A stretch of DNA of 64,000 nucleotides from Dyadobacter chenwenxiniae (lineage in GTDB: Bacteria; Bacteroidota; Bacteroidia; Cytophagales; Spirosomataceae). The DNA lies in NCBI RefSeq assembly GCF_022869785.1, contig NZ_CP094997.1, positions 3,410,001 to 3,474,000 of the forward strand, read 5' to 3'. The notes under the pieces are model-generated. The model had not been told where the DNA came from. It made no database searches and saw only the letters and a program-made list of their open reading frames with translations. The position numbers and the translations under genes were made by a program. Shown here in pieces: positions 35,934 to 45,343 of the stretch; the first letter of the stretch is position 1, and each line of letters begins with the position of its first letter.

Positions 35934-38303
35934 ATGAATTACAAAAAATCTACGCATCTAACGCAATCTCACGAGGGCCTTCACGAAAAATTTGACCTTA
36001 AGGCTTACTTACGCCGCTATCTCCACTATTGGTATTTATTTTTCCTGACCATTCCCCTGTGCCTGGGTGCAGCATACTTATACCTGATCGTCACACAACC
36101 AACATATGTATCCCAAACCACATTGCTGATCAAGGACAGCAAAACGCAGGTAGGTCCTGATGAAACCATCATGAAGGAAATGGCTCAGTTCAATGGCAAC
36201 AAGGTCCTTGAAAATGAGATTGGTATCCTCAAATCGCAACTGCTCATGGGAATGGTCGTCAAGCAGCTTAACCTGGACATTTCCTTCCAGGCCAGGGACG
36301 GGCTGAAAACAATCGACTTATACGGACAAAGCCCGATTAAGATTGATGCGCAGATCGTTACAGACTATGCTTATGCGCATCCGCTGATTATCAACACGGA
36401 CAGCGCTGGATTCTTCCGCGTCAATAACGGTTCGACATATTATCGCATAGGCACACAAATACGCACTTCATGGGGACTGTTTTCAGTAGTCAAAGGAACA
36501 CCATCCGATTATCGGGAGGTGGAGGTGCAGTTCCATAATCCGCAGGCGCTCACCCGGGGAATGCTCGGCAGGCTTACAGTTGGCGTCCTTTATCCGCAAA
36601 GCACGTTGCTGGAACTGAGCTTTGAAGATACATCGGTTCAAAAGTCAAAAGACATCCTCAATAAGCTGCTGGACGTGTATGTCCAATCCTCTTTGAATGA
36701 TAAAAACAGCGAAGCTTCCAACACGCTGAAATTCATAGAAAGCCGCCTCGGATTAATCACAGGCGAGCTTAGCGAGGTTGAAAAAGATGTGGAAGTTTAC
36801 AAAAAATCAAAAGGATTAACGGACATAAGCGCTGAGTCCCAGCTATTTCTGGAAAACATTAAGGAGAACGACAGCAAGCTGAACGAGATCGAAACGCAAA
36901 TCAAGGTGCTGGAAAGCGTTGACCATTATATTCAGAATGCAGGAGATGGCGCCCCTGCCCCGGCCACCTACATGATCGACGACCCCATCCTGGTGTCCTT
37001 GCTTACAAAATTTAATGAGCTAAGCCTGCAACGCGAGCGCTATGCGAGGATTACACAAGTGGAAAACCCTCTTTTCGAGACGGTTAACACCCAAATGGAC
37101 CAGACCAGACAGGCGATCCAGGAAAACGTGCAGAATCTCAAACGCGGGATGGCCGCCACCAAAGAAAATCTGAGTGGGATCAACACCAAGTTTTCATCCG
37201 GACTGAGCAGCATTCCGAAAAAGGAAAGGGAGTATGTTGGGATCAAACGGCAACAGACCATTAAAGAAAACCTATATCTGTATCTGCTCCAGAAAAGGGA
37301 AGAAACTGCTTTGGCTTACGCTTCTACGGTGACAGACAGCCGGTTAGTTGATGCGCCGATCTCGTCCTATATGCCGGTCAAGCCAAAACGGTCGGTTATC
37401 TGGCTTGGCGCAGGACTCGCCGGTCTGGTAATCCCGCTGATCCTGATCAACCTGCTGTTCATGCTCAACAGCACAGTGCAAAACCGGGAAGAGGTCGAGC
37501 GGATCACGAACGCATCTATTCTTGCGGAAATCGGGATGATGAAAGGAAAAGGAAAAAATCCTTCTGAATCCATTATTAAAGTGACCAGCAGAAGCGCTGT
37601 TGCCGAGCAATTCCGGGCACTGCGCACCAACCTGCAATATATGGGCGACGGCAGTTGCCGCACCATTATGCTCACCTCTTCGATCAGCAGCGAGGGGAAA
37701 AGTTTTATCAGTATTAATCTTGCTGTAAGCCTTGCATCGTCGGATAAGCGGGTGATCCTCATAGGATTAGACCTGCGCAAACCCTCCCTGCACAACCGGC
37801 TGGACATTACGAATAAAAAGGGCGCATCCAATTATCTGGTTGGACTGAAAAACCTCGATGAGCTTATCCAGCCATCCGGCCTGCATCCACAGTTTGATGT
37901 ATTGTCCTGCGGTCCCCTGCCTCCTAATCCATCAGAGTTGCTAAGCAATGGCCGGCTCCCGGAACTCATAGCAGAACTGCGCGAACGATATGATTACATT
38001 TTAATCGACTCTCCGCCTTATGGATTGGTGACGGACGCCGCACTGATCGCAGAACATGTGGACGCGACATTATATGTGGTCAGGTTCAACCACACGCTTC
38101 TTGACCACCTGAAACACATCAAGGAATTGCAACGCACCAAACGCTTTGCTAATCTCAGCTTGATCTACAATGGTGTTGACTACGCATTTGGTTACGGCTA
38201 TGTGTATGGCTCGGGTGGAAATGCCTACGGCTATCATACGGAAGATGTCGAGGACAGTAAGTTCGGATTTAAAACGCTGAAAAAACTGGCGGGCATGTTT
38301 TAG
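35934..38303 (+). CDS. Wzc-type polysaccharide co-polymerase and tyrosine autokinase
   Basis: A 789-residue fusion of a Wzz chain-length domain and a BY-kinase. The two transmembrane helices are at ~35-58 and ~490-512, enclosing a large periplasmic coiled coil. The kinase has a Walker A-like segment SSISSEGKSFISIN (Lys589), a Walker A' around LIGLDLRKPSLH, and Walker B YDYILIDSPP. The C-terminal tail is tyrosine-rich (YAFGYGYVYGSGGNAYGYH) and is the expected autophosphorylation cluster. Cycles of phosphorylation control chain length and export with Wza. No partner phosphatase (Wzb or PHP type) is seen in this locus. Confidence 0.95.
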   Translation: MNYKKSTHLTQSHEGLHEKFDLKAYLRRYLHYWYLFFLTIPLCLGAAYLYLIVTQPTYVSQTTLLIKDSKTQVGPDETIMKEMAQFNGNKVLENEIGILKSQLLMGMVVKQLNLDISFQARDGLKTIDLYGQSPIKIDAQIVTDYAYAHPLIINTDSAGFFRVNNGSTYYRIGTQIRTSWGLFSVVKGTPSDYREVEVQFHNPQALTRGMLGRLTVGVLYPQSTLLELSFEDTSVQKSKDILNKLLDVYVQSSLNDKNSEASNTLKFIESRLGLITGELSEVEKDVEVYKKSKGLTDISAESQLFLENIKENDSKLNEIETQIKVLESVDHYIQNAGDGAPAPATYMIDDPILVSLLTKFNELSLQRERYARITQVENPLFETVNTQMDQTRQAIQENVQNLKRGMAATKENLSGINTKFSSGLSSIPKKEREYVGIKRQQTIKENLYLYLLQKREETALAYASTVTDSRLVDAPISSYMPVKPKRSVIWLGAGLAGLVIPLILINLLFMLNSTVQNREEVERITNASILAEIGMMKGKGKNPSESIIKVTSRSAVAEQFRALRTNLQYMGDGSCRTIMLTSSISSEGKSFISINLAVSLASSDKRVILIGLDLRKPSLHNRLDITNKKGASNYLVGLKNLDELIQPSGLHPQFDVLSCGPLPPNPSELLSNGRLPELIAELRERYDYILIDSPPYGLVTDAALIAEHVDATLYVVRFNHTLLDHLKHIKELQRTKRFANLSLIYNGVDYAFGYGYVYGSGGNAYGYHTEDVEDSKFGFKTLKKLAGMF

Positions 38304-38319
38304 CGAAATTATAAAGATC

Positions 38320-38350
38320 TTGATAAACGTATAATTATGTACGTTATCAA
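38320..38350 (+). repeat. hairpin in the gap between the Wzc and Wzx genes
   Basis: TTGATAAACGTA (38320-38331) pairs with TACGTTATCAA (38340-38350) with a single bulged A and an 8-nt loop, 17 bp after the Wzc stop. No U-run follows, so it is not a standard intrinsic terminator. The rest of the 234-bp gap (to 38537) holds only one doubtful 62-codon frame. The structure may stabilise upstream mRNA or lower expression of downstream genes. Confidence 0.6.
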
Positions 38351-38537
38351 TTTAAGTGGATTGTTTATTTCGATGTGCAGCACAGCTGGGGGGTTGTGCC
38401 AAGATTACTGGCGAGAGTACTTTGGAAACGTCCGCTTTGGCAAAGAGCGGTCGTCTGGATCCGTTTTGATTGCAGCTTTTAGAGGTAGATCAACAAGTAA
38501 AATGGGGATTTGTCTTGTCGTATAAACCATTAACCGC

Positions 38538-39842
38538 TTGAAAAAACTTTCAGAACAAATGCAGACGCACGCTGTCTATGACAAAGCAGTGAAATGGGGT
38601 AAGCTTGTAGCGATTACCGGAGGAACGCAGGCGGCTGTTCAGGCAATGGGCCTGATAACAGGCATACTGATAATCCGGTTGTTGCCTATGAAAGAATATG
38701 CTTACTATACCATTGCCAACACGGTTTTAGGAACGATGATGGTGCTTTCCGACAGCGGGATCAACAATGCAATCATGTCGCAGGGCGGACCGGTATGGAA
38801 GGACAAGCAGCAATTGGGTACGGTTTTGTCGACGGGACTTTACCTAAGGCGCAGATTTGCTGTGCTAAGCTTGTGTGTTTCGCTTCCGATACTGTTGTTT
38901 TTTCTGATCCATCAGGGAGCAGGATGGCCCACGAGCTTATTGATTGCGGCGGCACTGGTCCCGGCATTTACTGCGGGGTTATCTGATTCGATCCTGGAAA
39001 TCCCATCCAGGCTGCACCAGGACATCAAGTCGTTACAGGTGAACCAGTTACTGGTTGGGATCGGGCGCTTTTTACTGAGCATTCTTTCATTGTCCATTTT
39101 CCCCTGGACATTCATTTCGTTGCTGGCCAATGGGATACCCAGGATTTGGGGCAATGTAAAGCTGAAACAGAATGCAGGTCGGTTCGCTGATTTCAGCAAA
39201 CCGGTGGATGCAGTTGTGAATGCGGAGATGCTTAAAATGGTTAAACGGATCTTTCCGTTGACAGTCTACTATGCTTATTCCGGCCAGATAGTGATCTGGT
39301 TGGTTTCGCTTTCCGGTACCGCATTTGCGGTGGCACAGATCGGGGCCTTGGGCAGGATATCGATGATTTTGAATTTTTTCAACGTCATGTTCGCGATCAT
39401 GATCATTCCCAGATTTGCGCGGTTAAATGCGGACCGGAATAAGCTGTTGAGAAGCTTTTTAATGATTATGGGCGGGCTTTTAACGTTCTCGGTGCTGATC
39501 GTGCTCATTTCCTGGTTGTTCTCGCCGGTGATCCTGTCAGTTCTGGGCAGAGAGTATGCCGACCTGGAAACGGCATTGGTGCTGAATATGGCGGGAAGTT
39601 CGCTGGCAATGATCAGCGGGGCTGTTTATGGGATCTATTCCAGCAGAGGATGGACCATACAACCTTTCTTTTCCATTGGAATAAACCTAGTAACTGTGGC
39701 TGCTGGTATTATGCTCCTGGATGTGTCCAACCTGAAAGGTGTTTTGATATTCAACATAGTTGTTGCATTCGCCCAATTTCTGGTCAACACCGCTTTTTGT
39801 GGCTTTAAAATTCTGAAAACGAAGCATTTGGCATCAGCATGA
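38538..39842 (+). CDS. Wzx-like polysaccharide flippase (MOP superfamily)
   Basis: A 434-residue polytopic membrane protein with about 12-14 hydrophobic segments. The region GGTQAAVQAMGLITGILIIRLLPMKEYAYYTIANTVLGTM is typical of the polysaccharide-transport branch. The frame starts with TTG at 38538; ATG at 38559 (MQTHAVYD) is an equally good start and removes seven residues. It should flip lipid-linked repeat units across the inner membrane. The TGA overlaps the ATG of the next gene (ATGA at 39839-39842). Confidence 0.9.
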   Translation: MKKLSEQMQTHAVYDKAVKWGKLVAITGGTQAAVQAMGLITGILIIRLLPMKEYAYYTIANTVLGTMMVLSDSGINNAIMSQGGPVWKDKQQLGTVLSTGLYLRRRFAVLSLCVSLPILLFFLIHQGAGWPTSLLIAAALVPAFTAGLSDSILEIPSRLHQDIKSLQVNQLLVGIGRFLLSILSLSIFPWTFISLLANGIPRIWGNVKLKQNAGRFADFSKPVDAVVNAEMLKMVKRIFPLTVYYAYSGQIVIWLVSLSGTAFAVAQIGALGRISMILNFFNVMFAIMIIPRFARLNADRNKLLRSFLMIMGGLLTFSVLIVLISWLFSPVILSVLGREYADLETALVLNMAGSSLAMISGAVYGIYSSRGWTIQPFFSIGINLVTVAAGIMLLDVSNLKGVLIFNIVVAFAQFLVNTAFCGFKILKTKHLASA

Positions 39843-40687
39843 TGATAACCATAAGCCTGGCAACTATTTTACTGTTAACTGTATTTGTGCTGTTTATTGG
39901 CTATAATGTGGTCTTGCGCATGTTTCCGGCAGTTCGTTACAAGTCCTACGACCCTATCGAGCGCTGTGAAGAATATATGTATCAGGGTAGTTATAACAAG
40001 GTTTTCGCAGGTTCAGGACTGATTGGCGAGCTGGACCATTACATGCCCGAAGGAGCATTTAGTTTATGTTTTCCTTACTCCGGGAGCTGTACGGGGCTGG
40101 AAATCATTGCCTTGTCGGGTAAGGTGCCGGAAGTGGTTTTTGTTGAGACAAACTATATTTCCAAAGGCTCGGACAAAGAACTTATCACCACGGTTTTTGA
40201 AAAACAATGGAGAAAGCTGAGGCACGTTGCTCCTTGTTTTCTAAAAAAGAACCGGCCCGATTCGCTGATTAAATCGGCAGTAAAGCATTTATCTATCAGC
40301 AAAAGACCTGAAACAGCAAACCCGGATTTCGGCCGGCTGAACACCGAAGAACTCGACCGGTTTTACCGGATCTACAATGAATCCATTGACACACACCACT
40401 TTGAGAATATCCTGGAAGAACTGGAAAAACATGTGAATTACATCAGCGCACAAGGCTGTCAGATCGTATTTTTCGAAATGCCTGTGCACAAGGACTTGTA
40501 TCACAGTAAGTTGCTGGAATATCAAAGAAACACATTAAAAGCAGTATTTAACAACCAAAATTACCATTGGATCGAATCGGGCCAGCTGCATGATTACCAG
40601 ACCATTGACGGTATTCACCTGACGAAGGAGAGCATGTATCGCTACGCCCATTTTCTGATCCAAAACAAAAGGACCCTACTCACGTAA
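39839..40687 (+). CDS. membrane-anchored SGNH-like protein of the exopolysaccharide locus
   Basis: A 282-residue protein with one N-terminal membrane helix (~4-24) and the rest probably periplasmic. VFAGSGL (Ser59) and TIDGIHLT (Asp257, His260) sit where the SGNH nucleophile and the Asp-His pair belong, and IVFFEMPVH resembles the block before the last motif. The oxyanion Asn/Gly blocks are weak, so activity is not certain. Such proteins often add or remove acyl groups on exported polysaccharide. It overlaps the flippase gene by 4 bp and precedes a transferase gene by 10 bp, so it is embedded in the operon. Confidence 0.6.
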   Translation: MMITISLATILLLTVFVLFIGYNVVLRMFPAVRYKSYDPIERCEEYMYQGSYNKVFAGSGLIGELDHYMPEGAFSLCFPYSGSCTGLEIIALSGKVPEVVFVETNYISKGSDKELITTVFEKQWRKLRHVAPCFLKKNRPDSLIKSAVKHLSISKRPETANPDFGRLNTEELDRFYRIYNESIDTHHFENILEELEKHVNYISAQGCQIVFFEMPVHKDLYHSKLLEYQRNTLKAVFNNQNYHWIESGQLHDYQTIDGIHLTKESMYRYAHFLIQNKRTLLT

Positions 40688-40697
40688 CCCGTTAAAA

Positions 40698-41645
40698 ATG
40701 AACATAGCTGTATGCACCCTCTTTGAAGGTCACTACCATTATGGCGTAGCCGCGCTGGTCAATTCGTTGTCGAAGAACGGGTTTTCCGGGCACATCTATG
40801 CCGGCTATAAAGGGAGCATTCCCGAGTGGGCAAACGGCAAGAAAGGAAAAGTCCTGCAGTGGGAAAATTCCAGCACAATTAACCCGGTGGAAGGGATCAC
40901 CGTGCATTTCCTGCCCGTCAAAACCGAATTCCACCTTACCAATTACAAGCCTGGCTTCGTCATTGAACTGATGGAACAGGTTGCAGCCGACGTTGCCGGC
41001 GTTATTTATTTTGACCCGGATATTGTAATCAAATGCCGATGGTCATTCTACGAACAATGGCTGTCGCTGGGCGTTCCGCTCGTGCATGAGATTACCAATA
41101 ACGACATGCCGGCAACCCATCCGGTGCGTGTGCTATGGCGCGATCTGATCCGGAAAAATGACCTGGAAGTGACCAATCACATTCATTCCTATATCAATGC
41201 GGGTTTCTGGGGAATCAGCCGGGAGCACGTAGAGTTTGCACATTTATATAAAAAGTTCGTCGAAATATCGGTGACCGATTACAACATGGATCTCAACGAT
41301 TTCACCTTCGATCTGGACCGTACGAATCCGTTTTATGCCAAAGACCAGGATGCCTTGAACATTGCAGCCATGTGCAGCCGCGTTCCGCTCAGCGAATATG
41401 GCCCCGAAGCTATGGATTTTGTGCATGGCGGAAAGGTAATGTCGCACGCAACGGGCAGTCCGAAACCGTGGAAAAAGAATTACATGCTGAGCTTTTTGAA
41501 GGGGAACCCGCCATCCCTTTCCGATCGCGCCTATTGGAATAACACCAATGATGCAGTCCGGCTCTATCCCGGCTATTATGTTGGATTAAAACAGCTGGAA
41601 ATGAAAGTGGCAACTTTCCTGGGAAGATTTTACAAAAGGTATTAA
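40698..41645 (+). CDS. putative GT-A glycosyltransferase (GT8-like)
   Basis: A 315-residue cytoplasmic protein, recognised by fold-level features rather than close family. The N-terminus MNIAVCTLFEGHYHYGVAAL is a nucleotide-sugar-binding first strand. VIYFDPDIVIK carries a DxD metal-binding motif (Asp-Pro-Asp, ~100). SYINAGFWGISREH and YAKDQDALNIAAM resemble GT8-type acceptor and donor loops. It lies between an SGNH protein and an acyltransferase in the exopolysaccharide operon. Linkage and sugar are unknown. Confidence 0.65.
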   Translation: MNIAVCTLFEGHYHYGVAALVNSLSKNGFSGHIYAGYKGSIPEWANGKKGKVLQWENSSTINPVEGITVHFLPVKTEFHLTNYKPGFVIELMEQVAADVAGVIYFDPDIVIKCRWSFYEQWLSLGVPLVHEITNNDMPATHPVRVLWRDLIRKNDLEVTNHIHSYINAGFWGISREHVEFAHLYKKFVEISVTDYNMDLNDFTFDLDRTNPFYAKDQDALNIAAMCSRVPLSEYGPEAMDFVHGGKVMSHATGSPKPWKKNYMLSFLKGNPPSLSDRAYWNNTNDAVRLYPGYYVGLKQLEMKVATFLGRFYKRY

Positions 41646-41655
41646 CGAAAAAGTG

Positions 41656-42195
41656 ATGAAAGGACTACTGTCGGAATTCAGATTGTACCTGTGCAATCAC
41701 TGGATCAAACACATTCCCAGCAACCGGATCAGGCTGTGGTATTACCGCAATGTAATGCAGTTCAGCATTGAGAAGGGAAGTCACATTTTCATGGGCTGCA
41801 CATTCGACTCGGCCAAAAACCTGACCATAGGACGCAATTCGGTGGTAAATGCCAATTGCAGGATCGATAATCGGGGGACAATTAACATTGGCGAAAATGT
41901 ATCTGTCTCCAATGAAGTGTGCATTCTCACAGGCGATCATGACATGGACTCTGAGGATTTCCTCGGACGCGACTATCCGGTGAGCATCGGCAGTTATGCA
42001 TGGATCGGGACAAGGGCCATGATCTTGCCGGGTGTGCAGGTTGGAGAAGCTGCGGTTGTAGCAGCTGGCGCAGTAGTGACACGGCCGGTGAAGCCATTCG
42101 ATGTGGTAGCAGGGGTTCCGGCCAAAAAAATTCGTGAACGTGCTTTTAATAAGGCCTTTACCTATTCCAACGATTATAAAAGATTGTTTCAGTAA
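41656..42195 (+). CDS. left-handed beta-helix O-acetyltransferase (WbbJ/LacA-like)
   Basis: I use ATG at 41656; a GTG directly before it (41653) is also possible. The 180 residues are dominated by hexapeptide repeats (LTIGRNSVVNANCRIDNRG, INIGENVSVSNEVCIL). The catalytic His is in LTGDHDMDS, and the C-terminal cap reads VVAAGAVVTRPVKPFDVVAGVPAKKIRER. These trimeric enzymes move acetyl from acetyl-CoA to a sugar hydroxyl in the cytoplasm. It is likely to decorate the repeat unit before flipping. It lies 11 bp after the upstream transferase gene. Confidence 0.9.
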   Translation: MKGLLSEFRLYLCNHWIKHIPSNRIRLWYYRNVMQFSIEKGSHIFMGCTFDSAKNLTIGRNSVVNANCRIDNRGTINIGENVSVSNEVCILTGDHDMDSEDFLGRDYPVSIGSYAWIGTRAMILPGVQVGEAAVVAAGAVVTRPVKPFDVVAGVPAKKIRERAFNKAFTYSNDYKRLFQ

Positions 42196-42213
42196 GCAGT
42201 TTTCCAAATCAAA

Positions 42214-43143
42214 ATGTCTATGCTGATTTCCATTTGTATACCCACTTATTCACGTCTGGAATATCTGAAACAGTCGGTGCAGAGCTGTCTGGACCAGACT
42301 TATCAGAACATTGAGATATGCGTGTCCCAGGACCCCAAAAAAGACGGCCCCGACCCGGATATCATGGAATGGTGCCAGGAACAGGCGCAGAAACTGCCCT
42401 TTTTTACATACAACCTCAATATTGGAAATCTCGGACTGGCAGGCAACTGGAACGAATGTGTGCAGATCGCTTCCGGCAAATACATGATCATTATCGGGGA
42501 CGACGATATCCTGATGCCCGATTTCATCCAGTCGCTTGTGGACTTACTGGACTCGGGGCACGTGGATGTAGCATTCAGCAACCAATATTTTATTGATGAA
42601 AAAGGCCAGATCCTGCATGCTTACACCGAAGAGGCCAATGCCACTTACCATCGCACTAATCTGCCGCACGGTCGCATTTCAGACGCGGTATCAACTGTTT
42701 TGAACAACAGTGTGCCTATGTCAGCAGCATTGATCCGGCGCGATCTGCTGTTGCAACACAACTTTGATAACAGCCTTAACACACCTGAATTTGAGGTCTT
42801 CCTGAAAATTGCTGTGAACGGAGGAATTTTCGTCTATCATGCTGAACAACTCGCCTGTTACCGGGTTCATTCACTTGCCGCAACTTCGGGCGGCCTCACT
42901 ATTGACAAATTGCTTCGCAATGTGATCAGTATCGACGTGCCTGCTCACTATCAGAAACAGAAATACGAATTTGTATCATCCAAACTGATACCGGGCATCA
43001 ACATGAGTCTGCGCAGGGGCGATAAAGCACTGGCACTGGCATTCATGAACAGCCCATATTACCCAAAAAACAAAATGCATATCAGACTGGCACAAGCGAT
43101 GATCTCAGCCTTGCCATCCTGGGCTATACAAAGAATATTATAA
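42214..43143 (+). CDS. family 2 glycosyltransferase
   Basis: A 309-residue GT-A enzyme. LISICIPTYSRLEYLKQSVQS is the family 2 N-terminus, IGNLGLAGNWNECVQIASGKY the donor loop, and IIGDDDILMPDF carries the acidic DxD block (~95). An internal ATG at 42220 is an alternative start. It probably adds one sugar of the exopolysaccharide repeat. The stop TAA is immediately followed by the ATG of the next gene, with no spacer. Confidence 0.92.
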   Translation: MSMLISICIPTYSRLEYLKQSVQSCLDQTYQNIEICVSQDPKKDGPDPDIMEWCQEQAQKLPFFTYNLNIGNLGLAGNWNECVQIASGKYMIIIGDDDILMPDFIQSLVDLLDSGHVDVAFSNQYFIDEKGQILHAYTEEANATYHRTNLPHGRISDAVSTVLNNSVPMSAALIRRDLLLQHNFDNSLNTPEFEVFLKIAVNGGIFVYHAEQLACYRVHSLAATSGGLTIDKLLRNVISIDVPAHYQKQKYEFVSSKLIPGINMSLRRGDKALALAFMNSPYYPKNKMHIRLAQAMISALPSWAIQRIL

Positions 43144-44295
43144 ATGCCTGAAATGAAGATACTGTTCATTTGCCCATCCCTTGAAGAAGGATCTGACGGC
43201 GTCGGAGACTATGCACGGCGTATGTCTTCCGAAGTGATCAGGGCAGGCCATCACGCATCAATCATTGCATTGAACGACACACATTTACACCCGCATCATC
43301 AGGAACGGGTCCAGTATGACAGAGGTCTTGCGATCAGGGTCCTCAGGCTGTCCAGCCGCCTCCCCTGGGGTGAACGGATTGTACTGGCAGGCAACTTCAT
43401 CCGACTCATAAGGCCCGATTGGATAAGCCTGCAATATGTGCCTTACGGGTTTCAAAAAAAAGGGTTACCATTTGGTCTGGGCAGCTCATTGAAAAAAATA
43501 ACAACCGGAATTCCGTGCCACATCATGTTTCACGAGATGTGGGTGGGCATAACCCGACTTTCTCCACTCAAACACAAGATTTACGGCTTTTTCCAGGCCA
43601 GGATTGCGCGGGATCTTGTGGAAAAGCTCAATCCGAAAATCATCACAACCAGCAACAGGCTCTATCAGCTTGTGTTGGAAAATAAACATATAAAAGCAGG
43701 CATACTGCCGCTTTTCAGTAACATTTCACTAATGCCCAAAGACGATCAATTTGCTGATTCTGTTTACAGGCAGCTTGGGATAGCACCTCATGAGCGCCAG
43801 CATCATGTAGTGATCGGATTGTTCGGAAGCCTTTATCCTGGCTGCGACCTCGAGAGCACAATCCGGGAGCAGTATCTGTCCGCACTGGCAGTGAGCAAGA
43901 AGCTGGTTTTCATTGCTTTCGGGCGCATAGGCGCGAAGGAAGAATACGAGAAGCTGAAAACGCAATTTGAAAGCGAAGTAACATTTGCCAATCTGGGTGA
44001 GTTACCAGAAGCCAAAGTTTCTACCATGCTGCAATTGCTCGACAAGGCGATTTCAGGCACGCCTCGCCAGCATTACGGCAAAAGCGGGGTGTACGCAGCC
44101 ATGAAATTACACCGACTTGAAGTACTGACCTCCGCATGGAGCTCAATTCCCGAATATGACAGAGAAATTAGCGATTACAATGATTTCCTCGAAGAAAGGC
44201 CCTCTGAGCAATGGAGCACACAATTTGTTTCAAATGAATTCCTGAACATGCTTGTCAATAGCAACGCAAAAGCAACCGTGCCAAAATTAACGTAA
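43144..44295 (+). CDS. putative GT-B (GT4-type) glycosyltransferase
   Basis: A 383-residue protein. KILFICPSLEEGSDGVGDYARRMSSEVIRAGH is the typical glycine-rich N-terminal domain of GT4 enzymes. The C-terminal half has VVIGLFGSLYPG and FIAFGRIGAKEE, but the EX7E donor motif is not clear (the region reads LLDKAISGTPRQHYGKSGVYAAMKLH). The donor site is therefore diverged. It starts directly after the previous stop codon, and the next start is 6 bp downstream, so tight coupling is expected. Confidence 0.75.
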   Translation: MPEMKILFICPSLEEGSDGVGDYARRMSSEVIRAGHHASIIALNDTHLHPHHQERVQYDRGLAIRVLRLSSRLPWGERIVLAGNFIRLIRPDWISLQYVPYGFQKKGLPFGLGSSLKKITTGIPCHIMFHEMWVGITRLSPLKHKIYGFFQARIARDLVEKLNPKIITTSNRLYQLVLENKHIKAGILPLFSNISLMPKDDQFADSVYRQLGIAPHERQHHVVIGLFGSLYPGCDLESTIREQYLSALAVSKKLVFIAFGRIGAKEEYEKLKTQFESEVTFANLGELPEAKVSTMLQLLDKAISGTPRQHYGKSGVYAAMKLHRLEVLTSAWSSIPEYDREISDYNDFLEERPSEQWSTQFVSNEFLNMLVNSNAKATVPKLT

Positions 44296-44300
44296 CTGAT

Positions 44301-45332
44301 ATGGATCGTTTTCTTACAATTGACTCAACGAAGGGCGGCAACGGGGATATCTGGATGCGCCTGGTAGGCTTCTACGCCGTCGCTGATCTCCTGCCCGGTT
44401 TCAAGCTGCGGATCTGCATTCCTTCCTATTTCAGAACGCTTGCAGAATTCGCGTTTGGCGACAAACTTACCATTGTAACAGACAGCTCCTTTAAGGTTGA
44501 CCTCGAATACACCAACTTGGGAATCAGACATTTATATAAAGATTTATTAAAGGGAAAACGCTTCATTTCGCCTTATCAGCGCGCTGTTATTCAGGATAAA
44601 AAGAAAAAAGAATTAAAAGATTACGTCAACACCTGGATCTTCAACGCAGCAGACCGGCTGGGGGTTGTTCAGATTCCTGCTGCCAAGTGGATTTCGGGCT
44701 ATCAGGGCTATCTGGACATTATCGGAATTAAGAAATTACGTCACATTTCTTACGAAAACTTTACAATCCAGGTTGAAAAACAGCATGTGCGGTTGATTGA
44801 GAAATTTCGGCAACCCGTTCCCGCTTCCGTCGAGCTCAACATTCCCGGGGACCTGAAAGAATATACCGTCGTTTTCCCAAACGGGACTGGCAGACAGTTC
44901 GTACCGCTCTGGTGGGCCAAGAAACACATGCCGGACGCCTATTACGCCTTTTTTGCAAATGATAGCTATGCTGATACATTCAAGAACGCAGGGCTGAAAA
45001 TCATACGGTTTTACCGATCCGAAGACATTATCAGGCTGGCCCAGGAGGCAAGATGGACGGTCAGCACCGACAGCTTTCCATCGCACTTGCTGCAAACAGC
45101 GACGAACAAATGTACCATTCTGATCACGGGAACGCTGAAAGGCAGGATCGTATCACCCGCATTCAAAGGAAAAGTGGTTGACGCGGACGCAACTTGTCAC
45201 CCTTGTCTGCATCTCGCCAGAGACCTGCACCCACTTTGCGCTGCCGGTCACAGTGAATGTATCAACTGGCACCTGCACGCATACACATCCAATATTCTGA
45301 AGTCGGTATGCGAACTAGCTGACCATTCCTAA
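44301..45332 (+). CDS. putative glycosyltransferase, distantly GT9/heptosyltransferase-like
   Basis: A 343-residue protein I do not recognise firmly. The start DRFLTIDSTKGGNGDIWMRL has the glycine-rich turn used by GT-B enzymes. YTVVFPNGTGRQFVPLWWAKKHM and ARWTVSTDSFPSHLLQTATNKCTILITG resemble the donor-side strands and the TxDxxPxHL segment of ADP-heptose:LPS heptosyltransferases. Its position among transferase genes supports a role in assembling the repeat unit. An unrelated sugar-modifying function is possible. The cysteine-rich C-terminus (CHPCLHLARDLHPLC) is unusual for GT9. Confidence 0.5.
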   Translation: MDRFLTIDSTKGGNGDIWMRLVGFYAVADLLPGFKLRICIPSYFRTLAEFAFGDKLTIVTDSSFKVDLEYTNLGIRHLYKDLLKGKRFISPYQRAVIQDKKKKELKDYVNTWIFNAADRLGVVQIPAAKWISGYQGYLDIIGIKKLRHISYENFTIQVEKQHVRLIEKFRQPVPASVELNIPGDLKEYTVVFPNGTGRQFVPLWWAKKHMPDAYYAFFANDSYADTFKNAGLKIIRFYRSEDIIRLAQEARWTVSTDSFPSHLLQTATNKCTILITGTLKGRIVSPAFKGKVVDADATCHPCLHLARDLHPLCAAGHSECINWHLHAYTSNILKSVCELADHS

Positions 45333-45343
45333 CCCCATAAAAC

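Noticed and set aside
38337..38525. 62-codon plus-strand frame between the Wzc and Wzx genes
   Set aside because: It starts inside the loop of a hairpin, has no ribosome-binding site, no recognisable domain and an unusual composition; probably non-coding.
41665..42207. 180-codon minus-strand frame opposite the beta-helix acetyltransferase
   Set aside because: The plus-strand frame has clear hexapeptide repeats and a catalytic His; the antisense frame is a by-product of that repeat pattern.
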